Shown in pieces: positions 5,660 through 8,917 of a DNA stretch of 8,917 nucleotides; within the stretch, counting starts at the first letter, position 1; every line of letters starts with the position of its first letter. The position numbers were made by a program, and so were the translations under genes. The notes under the pieces are model-generated. The model ran no database searches. It saw only the letters and a program-made list of their open reading frames with translations, and was not told where the DNA came from. Origin of the DNA: an uncultured Acidimicrobium sp. (GTDB lineage Bacteria; Actinomycetota; Acidimicrobiia; Acidimicrobiales; Ilumatobacteraceae); the NCBI GenBank assembly GCA_903895515.1, contig CAITUB010000074.1, positions 1-8,917 of the forward strand, written 5' to 3'.

Positions 5660-6700
5660 CTAACGCTTGTCCTTGCCGCCAAGTTTGCGTGCAGTAAAGA
5701 ACAAAGCAAAAACTGCGAGCATTAATACAAGTGCGCCAGTCCACGCACGATTTACCGCGTACTCGGTGCCAATTTGCAACATTCCGAAAACGTAAATTGG
5801 CAGCGAAGCGATTGGCCCCTTTATTGGGTTAAACCCAAATGCTGTGCTTGATCCTGCAGTAAGCAACAACGGTGCGGTTTCACCAATTACACGCGCAACA
5901 CCAAGAATTGCAGCCGTAATTAATCCACTGCGAACCGTTGGCAAAACAACCATCAACGTGGTGCGCCATTGACGAGCGCCTAACGCCAAACTTGCCGATC
6001 GCAAGTCGTCTGGAACAAGCTTCAACACTTCTTCAGAAGTACGTGCAACTGTTGGCAACATCAAAATTCCAAGAGCTAGTGAACCGCCGAAAGCAGTTGG
6101 ACCGTGTGTAGCCGAGACATACGTCGTGAACACAAATAGTCCAGCAACGATCGAAGGCACACCACTCATTGACTGAATGACGAAACGCACCAAGAAAGTA
6201 AAACGTCCCTTAATTTCGGTGAGATACACGCCGCTCAAAATGCCCAATGGCAACGTAATTGCCGTTGCCATCAACACCATCATCATCGATCCCAGCATGG
6301 CGTGAAGTGCCCCACCCATATTGAGTTCGTCGTCTGGAACCGTGGTCCGCATGTCGGAAGTGACGAAATTCAATTTCAATCCAACTATTCCTTTTACGAG
6401 CACGCTTCCAAAAATTGAAATCCAAGGAGCAAATGCGAGTAAAGCAGCTGCAGTGATGAAGAGTTGAATCTTTGCATTTCCACGCTCTTTCGCAGACAAT
6501 TTCCGACCACGAATGATGATCAACAAGACAGAAACGAGAAACACTGTTACTGCCCAACCATCTACACCGGCAAAGCCCGTGAACAACACGATTACAAACG
6601 AAATAAACCCAACAAGACCAATAGATACGGCGGAACGTGTGGTATCTGCGCGTTTACGTTGCCATGGCCGAGTTGGTTGTGGAATGGTTACTTCAGACAT
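5660..6700 (-). CDS. pstA: Phosphate ABC transporter permease PstA
   Basis: Membrane subunit that forms the phosphate channel with PstC. The 346 residues carry the ABC permease EAA loop at about 223-255 (EEVLKLVPDDLRSASLALGARQWRT, with the conserved Gly241) and the PstA-like VARVIGETAPLLLTAGSS at 268-285. Hydrophobic segments fall at about 24-44, 47-64, 79-101, 134-158, 170-193, 205-220, 258-280 and 322-338. The last six match the usual PstA core. The first two, with the charged linker RGRKLSAKERGNAK, are an N-terminal addition relative to the roughly 300-residue enterobacterial protein. The ATG overlaps the pstC stop by one base (TAATG), and GAGG at 6706-6709 is five bases upstream, so translation is probably coupled. 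Ends with charged KLGGKDKR. Confidence 0.93.
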   Translation of the reverse strand: MSEVTIPQPTRPWQRKRADTTRSAVSIGLVGFISFVIVLFTGFAGVDGWAVTVFLVSVLLIIIRGRKLSAKERGNAKIQLFITAAALLAFAPWISIFGSVLVKGIVGLKLNFVTSDMRTTVPDDELNMGGALHAMLGSMMMVLMATAITLPLGILSGVYLTEIKGRFTFLVRFVIQSMSGVPSIVAGLFVFTTYVSATHGPTAFGGSLALGILMLPTVARTSEEVLKLVPDDLRSASLALGARQWRTTLMVVLPTVRSGLITAAILGVARVIGETAPLLLTAGSSTAFGFNPIKGPIASLPIYVFGMLQIGTEYAVNRAWTGALVLMLAVFALFFTARKLGGKDKR

Positions 6701-7659
6701 TACGACCTCGTAGTCTTTGCCACGATTGCAGAGGCAACCATGTTGACCGAAAGAGTAAGAAGGAAGAGCACAAATCCTGCTGCAACTAATGCTGTGAGTT
6801 CTTCGGACGAACTTTCACCAAAACGAGTAGCGATAAGCGAAGCAACGTTGCCACCTTCTGATTCTAAAATTCGGAAGGTGTATCGGAAGTTCAGGTTCAG
6901 AACTAAATACACAGCAACGGTTTCGCCAAGTGCGCGACCAAGGCCGAGCATTGCTCCACCTACAACACCACTCTTGCCAAATGGCAGAACAACAGTTTTA
7001 ATGGCGCCCCACTTTGAACCACCAAGCGCGTAACAGGTGTCAATTAATTCGCGCGGTGTGCGTGAATACACTTCGCGCGCAACTGATGTTGTAATCGGCA
7101 CCACCATTGATGCAAGCACGCAACCGGCCACAAACGGGCTGCGGCCATAGTTGTCGGAAATGGTATTGAAAATTGGTACGAATCCAAGTCGGTTTCCGAG
7201 AAATGATGCCCAGCGCTGACCAAAGTTGGTGAAGATTTGGATTCCCCACAGACCAAAAATTAGCGACGGAATTGCTGCGGCAAGGTCAAGCAAACCGCTC
7301 AACATTTTTCGCACTCGACCGGTTGCATAGAACTCGATGTACAACGCACCTGCAATCGACATGGGGACTGCAAACAGCAATGCAATTGCAGAAACAATGA
7401 TTGTTCCAACGAGCATTGGTCCCATTCCAAATTCGCTTGGAATTCCTTCTTCCATACTGGAAGACCAATTGGTTCCCGTGATGAACTTGAGACCGTATTG
7501 CGAAAAAACTTGTGCGCCGCGCGCAAATAGGAATGAACCGATCAGTCCAAGAATGACGAGCGAGGTGAGTGCGCCGGCTGTAACGATGCCGCGGAATACT
7601 TTGTCGCCACGACTGTGCACCACATGCATTTCACGCTTGAGGGGTGCGACGATATTCAC
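6700..7659 (-). CDS. pstC: Phosphate ABC transporter permease PstC
   Basis: Membrane partner of PstA in the phosphate importer, 319 residues, normal family length. About six membrane segments are visible near 26-46, 82-104, 119-143, 174-192, 231-253 and 287-312. The EAA loop lies at about 195-228 (REVYSRTPRELIDTCYALGGSKWGAIKTVVLP), followed by the PstC-typical GLGRALGETVAVYLV at 239-253. GLWGIQIF after LAAAIPSLIFG is also characteristic. The start is GTG at 7657-7659; the next in-frame ATG is codon 11 and would cut into the conserved amphipathic N-terminus. No good Shine-Dalgarno precedes either. It is first in the cluster, and the putative PHO box ends about 32 bp before the GTG, so the mRNA leader must be short. 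Confidence 0.93.
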   Translation of the reverse strand: MNIVAPLKREMHVVHSRGDKVFRGIVTAGALTSLVILGLIGSFLFARGAQVFSQYGLKFITGTNWSSSMEEGIPSEFGMGPMLVGTIIVSAIALLFAVPMSIAGALYIEFYATGRVRKMLSGLLDLAAAIPSLIFGLWGIQIFTNFGQRWASFLGNRLGFVPIFNTISDNYGRSPFVAGCVLASMVVPITTSVAREVYSRTPRELIDTCYALGGSKWGAIKTVVLPFGKSGVVGGAMLGLGRALGETVAVYLVLNLNFRYTFRILESEGGNVASLIATRFGESSSEELTALVAAGFVLFLLTLSVNMVASAIVAKTTRS

Positions 7660-7691
7660 GCCCGAATCTTGTCAGCGAAGGGTTATTTTGA

Positions 7692-7720
7692 GATGAGGTT
7701 TAGATGAACGACAGGTAAAC
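7692..7720 (-). promoter_or_regulatory. Putative PHO box (three 11-bp-spaced repeats) upstream of pstC
   Basis: On the minus strand GTTTACC (7714-7720), GTTCATC (7703-7709) and CCTCATC (7692-7698) follow each other at exactly 11-bp spacing. The middle unit is very close to the GTTCACC unit of the Streptomyces PHO box, bound by PhoP under phosphate starvation. A loose -10 candidate, CAAAAT, lies at 7685-7690, so the repeats would cover the -35 region as in activated pho promoters. The box starts 2 bp after the stop codon of the upstream hypothetical gene. Regulator identity is inferred; no phoR/phoP-type genes are in the window. Confidence 0.7.
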
Positions 7721-7722
7721 AG

Positions 7723-8091
7723 TTACGACCTGAGCGCAGTGACAATTCCATCGGGTTCCGCATCCTGCACCATGACCAACGCTGGTCTGGTGTTGGACGT
7801 GGTGATGACCAGCACCTGTTTAGCCCGATACATCGAACAAAAGGCCCGGCTTCCTTGAGGCAAACCGACCTTTTTGCTCACGCTGAAGGTTCCCGCGCAG
7901 ACCACACCGGGCAGGTAACTGCCCCACAGCCTCAGCCTCAGCAACTTGATGGCAGCCTTCCGACCCATTACCTTGACCGACACGATGTGCTGGCGCTCGA
8001 TGACGAGACGTCGTTTGATCGCCCACATTGCATCCACGCCAGTCAGCGTGATGATCAGATTTTCCGAAGTGAGTTCTGTACGCACTGCCAT
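7723..8091 (-). CDS. Small conserved-looking hypothetical protein, possibly PH-like fold
   Basis: A 122-residue protein with no membrane segment or signal peptide. I do not recognise a named function. It reads as alternating beta strands ending in a helix: strands around ENLIITLTG and RRLVIERQHIVSVKVM, a central RLWGSYLPGVVCAGTFSV segment, then KQVLVITTSN, PALVMVQDAEP and a final helix DGIVTALRS. The layout, with a glycine-proline turn (LPGV..AGTF) and a terminal helix, recalls small actinobacterial proteins annotated as hypothetical or bacterial PH-domain-like. This is a memory-based resemblance and not proof. Two cysteines are present. It starts 12 bp after the metY stop on the same strand, suggesting co-transcription. 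There is no Shine-Dalgarno; instead an inverted repeat spans the start codon. It ends 2 bp before the pstC PHO box. Confidence 0.65.
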   Translation of the reverse strand: MAVRTELTSENLIITLTGVDAMWAIKRRLVIERQHIVSVKVMGRKAAIKLLRLRLWGSYLPGVVCAGTFSVSKKVGLPQGSRAFCSMYRAKQVLVITTSNTRPALVMVQDAEPDGIVTALRS

Positions 8092-8099
8092 GTGGCAGT
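8084..8099. repeat. Inverted repeat spanning the start codon of the 7723-8091 gene
   Basis: ACTGCCA (8084-8090) and TGGCAGT (8093-8099) are perfect inverted arms separated by two bases, and they cover the ATG at 8089-8091. In RNA a two-base loop would force opening of the innermost pairs, leaving a short stem that hides the start codon. It could equally be a dimeric protein site or chance. Confidence 0.35.
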
Positions 8100-8103
8100 C
8101 AGA

Positions 8104-8917
8104 TTACTTCGCGGCTGCGAAACCGGCTTCCAGGTCGGCGAGGATGTCGTCGATGGTCTCGAGACCAACCGACAACCGCACGAGGCCTGGGAATACACCG
8201 GTTGACTTCTGCTCTTCTGGTGTCAGCTGGCTGTGAGTGGTTGATGCAGGGTGAATGACCAAGCTGCGTACGTCACCAATGTTGGCAACGTGACTGTGCA
8301 ACTTGAGGCCAGCAACAAACTTCTGACCAGCTTCAACGCCGCCCTTGATGTTGAACGCAAGCACTGAACCGAAGCCCTTGCCCTTGCCGTACTTCACTGC
8401 ACGATCGTGCCACTTGCTGGTCTTCAGTCCTGCATAGAACACTTCTTCAACTTGTGGGTGCTTGGCCAAGAACTCACCAACTTTTTGTGCGTTCGCCCAG
8501 TGGCGTTCCATGCGCAATGAAAGTGTTTCAAGACCTTGCAAGAAGTTAAATGCATTGTCTGGTGTTGTTGCCATGCCAAGGTCGCGCAACATTTGCACAC
8601 GTGCCTTAATGATGTATGAACCTGCACCAAGTGCTGGCCAATATGCAAGGCCGTGGTACGAAGGATCTGGTTCGGTGAAGTTCGGGAACCTATCGTTCTG
8701 ACTGAAGTCGAACGTTCCGCCGTCGATGATTGCTCCACCGATTGATGTTCCGTGTCCGCCAATGAACTTGGTAAGAGAATGCACAACAATGTCTGCGCCC
8801 CACTCGATTGGACGAATCAAATACGGAGTTGGAACGGTGTTGTCAACAATGAGTGGCACACCAACTTCGTGTGCAACTTTGCTAATTCCTTCAATGTCGA
8901 GCACGTTGTTGCGTGGG
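8104..8917 (-). CDS. metY: O-acetylhomoserine aminocarboxypropyltransferase (MetY type), 5' part beyond the window
   Basis: PLP enzyme of the Cys/Met metabolism family that makes homocysteine from O-acetylhomoserine and sulfide, the direct sulfhydrylation route to methionine. The visible C-terminal 270 residues of an expected 430 or so begin with PRNNVLDIEGISKVAHE; the frame is open to the edge, so the GTG at 8902-8904 is an internal codon and not the start. Landmarks in the visible part: Asp25 in VDNTVPTPYL (PLP nitrogen), the Schiff-base Lys50 in HSLTKFIGGHGTSIGG, then the MetY-specific FPNFTEPDPSYHGLAYW, and near the end RSLVIHPASTTHSQLTPEEQKSTGVFPGLVRLSVGLETIDDILADLEAGF. The GGHGTSIGG stretch and the EPDPSYHG motif separate it from MetB and MetZ. 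It is probably co-transcribed with the small gene 12 bp downstream. Confidence 0.9.
   Translation of the reverse strand, partial: PRNNVLDIEGISKVAHEVGVPLIVDNTVPTPYLIRPIEWGADIVVHSLTKFIGGHGTSIGGAIIDGGTFDFSQNDRFPNFTEPDPSYHGLAYWPALGAGSYIIKARVQMLRDLGMATTPDNAFNFLQGLETLSLRMERHWANAQKVGEFLAKHPQVEEVFYAGLKTSKWHDRAVKYGKGKGFGSVLAFNIKGGVEAGQKFVAGLKLHSHVANIGDVRSLVIHPASTTHSQLTPEEQKSTGVFPGLVRLSVGLETIDDILADLEAGFAAAK

Noticed and set aside
6464..7033. 189-codon plus-strand frame across the pstA/pstC junction
   Set aside because: Antisense to two clearly conserved permease genes, with composition typical of reverse-complemented membrane-protein codons and no recognisable domain.
8902..8904. GTG as the start of the methionine-synthesis gene
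   Set aside because: The frame is open upstream and encodes PRNN, which continues the family sequence. The first third of the enzyme is simply outside the window.
1..8917. CRISPR array, insertion sequence, prophage or defence island
   Set aside because: No spaced repeat array, transposase, integrase, terminal inverted repeats or tRNA edge was seen. All intact genes are housekeeping or transport genes, apart from one small unknown.

Overview
The window looks like chromosome of a monoderm actinobacterium of moderate GC content, possibly Acidimicrobiia. The evidence is a PAC2-family protein of the type found next to actinobacterial proteasome genes, PHO-box-like operators of the actinobacterial kind (GTTCAYC-type units repeated every 11 bp), and actinobacterial-looking PstS, PstC, PstA and PstB sequences. 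The lineage is an inference; no rRNA or other taxonomic marker is present. All genes but one (the PAC2 gene) lie on the minus strand. I saw no mobile element, CRISPR array or tRNA.

Left end (1-1068, minus strand): a lipoprotein substrate-binding protein of the BtuF type, missing only its extreme C-terminus. It sits behind a cobalamin riboswitch whose core and B12 box are readable by eye, so the gene is most likely a corrinoid-uptake gene switched off by B12.

Middle left (1083-3270): a class I PLP aminotransferase (aspartate aminotransferase type) on the minus strand, diverging across only 47 bp from a plus-strand PAC2-family protein. A strong hairpin at 3241-3270 separates the PAC2 gene from the convergent pstS.

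Centre (3304-7722, minus strand): a phosphate-specific ABC transporter locus transcribed as pstC, pstA, pstB and then pstS. The binding-protein gene is last rather than first and no phoU is visible in the window. Candidate PHO boxes occur twice: three 11-bp-spaced repeats just ahead of pstC, and two repeats with the same GTTTACC core directly after pstB, ahead of pstS. The simplest reading is two phosphate-starvation promoters, one for the membrane and ATPase parts and one for abundant binding protein. PstS has no lipobox cysteine and carries an extra beta-rich segment of about 100 residues between its lobe-forming motifs.

Right end (7723-8917, minus strand): the C-terminal two thirds of a MetY-type O-acetylhomoserine sulfhydrylase, followed 12 bp later by a small conserved hypothetical protein with a possible PH-like fold. 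These two are probably co-transcribed and end just before the pst promoter.

No single obviously new system is present. The observations most worth following are the domain insertion in a non-lipoprotein PstS, the duplicated PHO-box arrangement around a rearranged pst operon, and the riboswitch-controlled BtuF.
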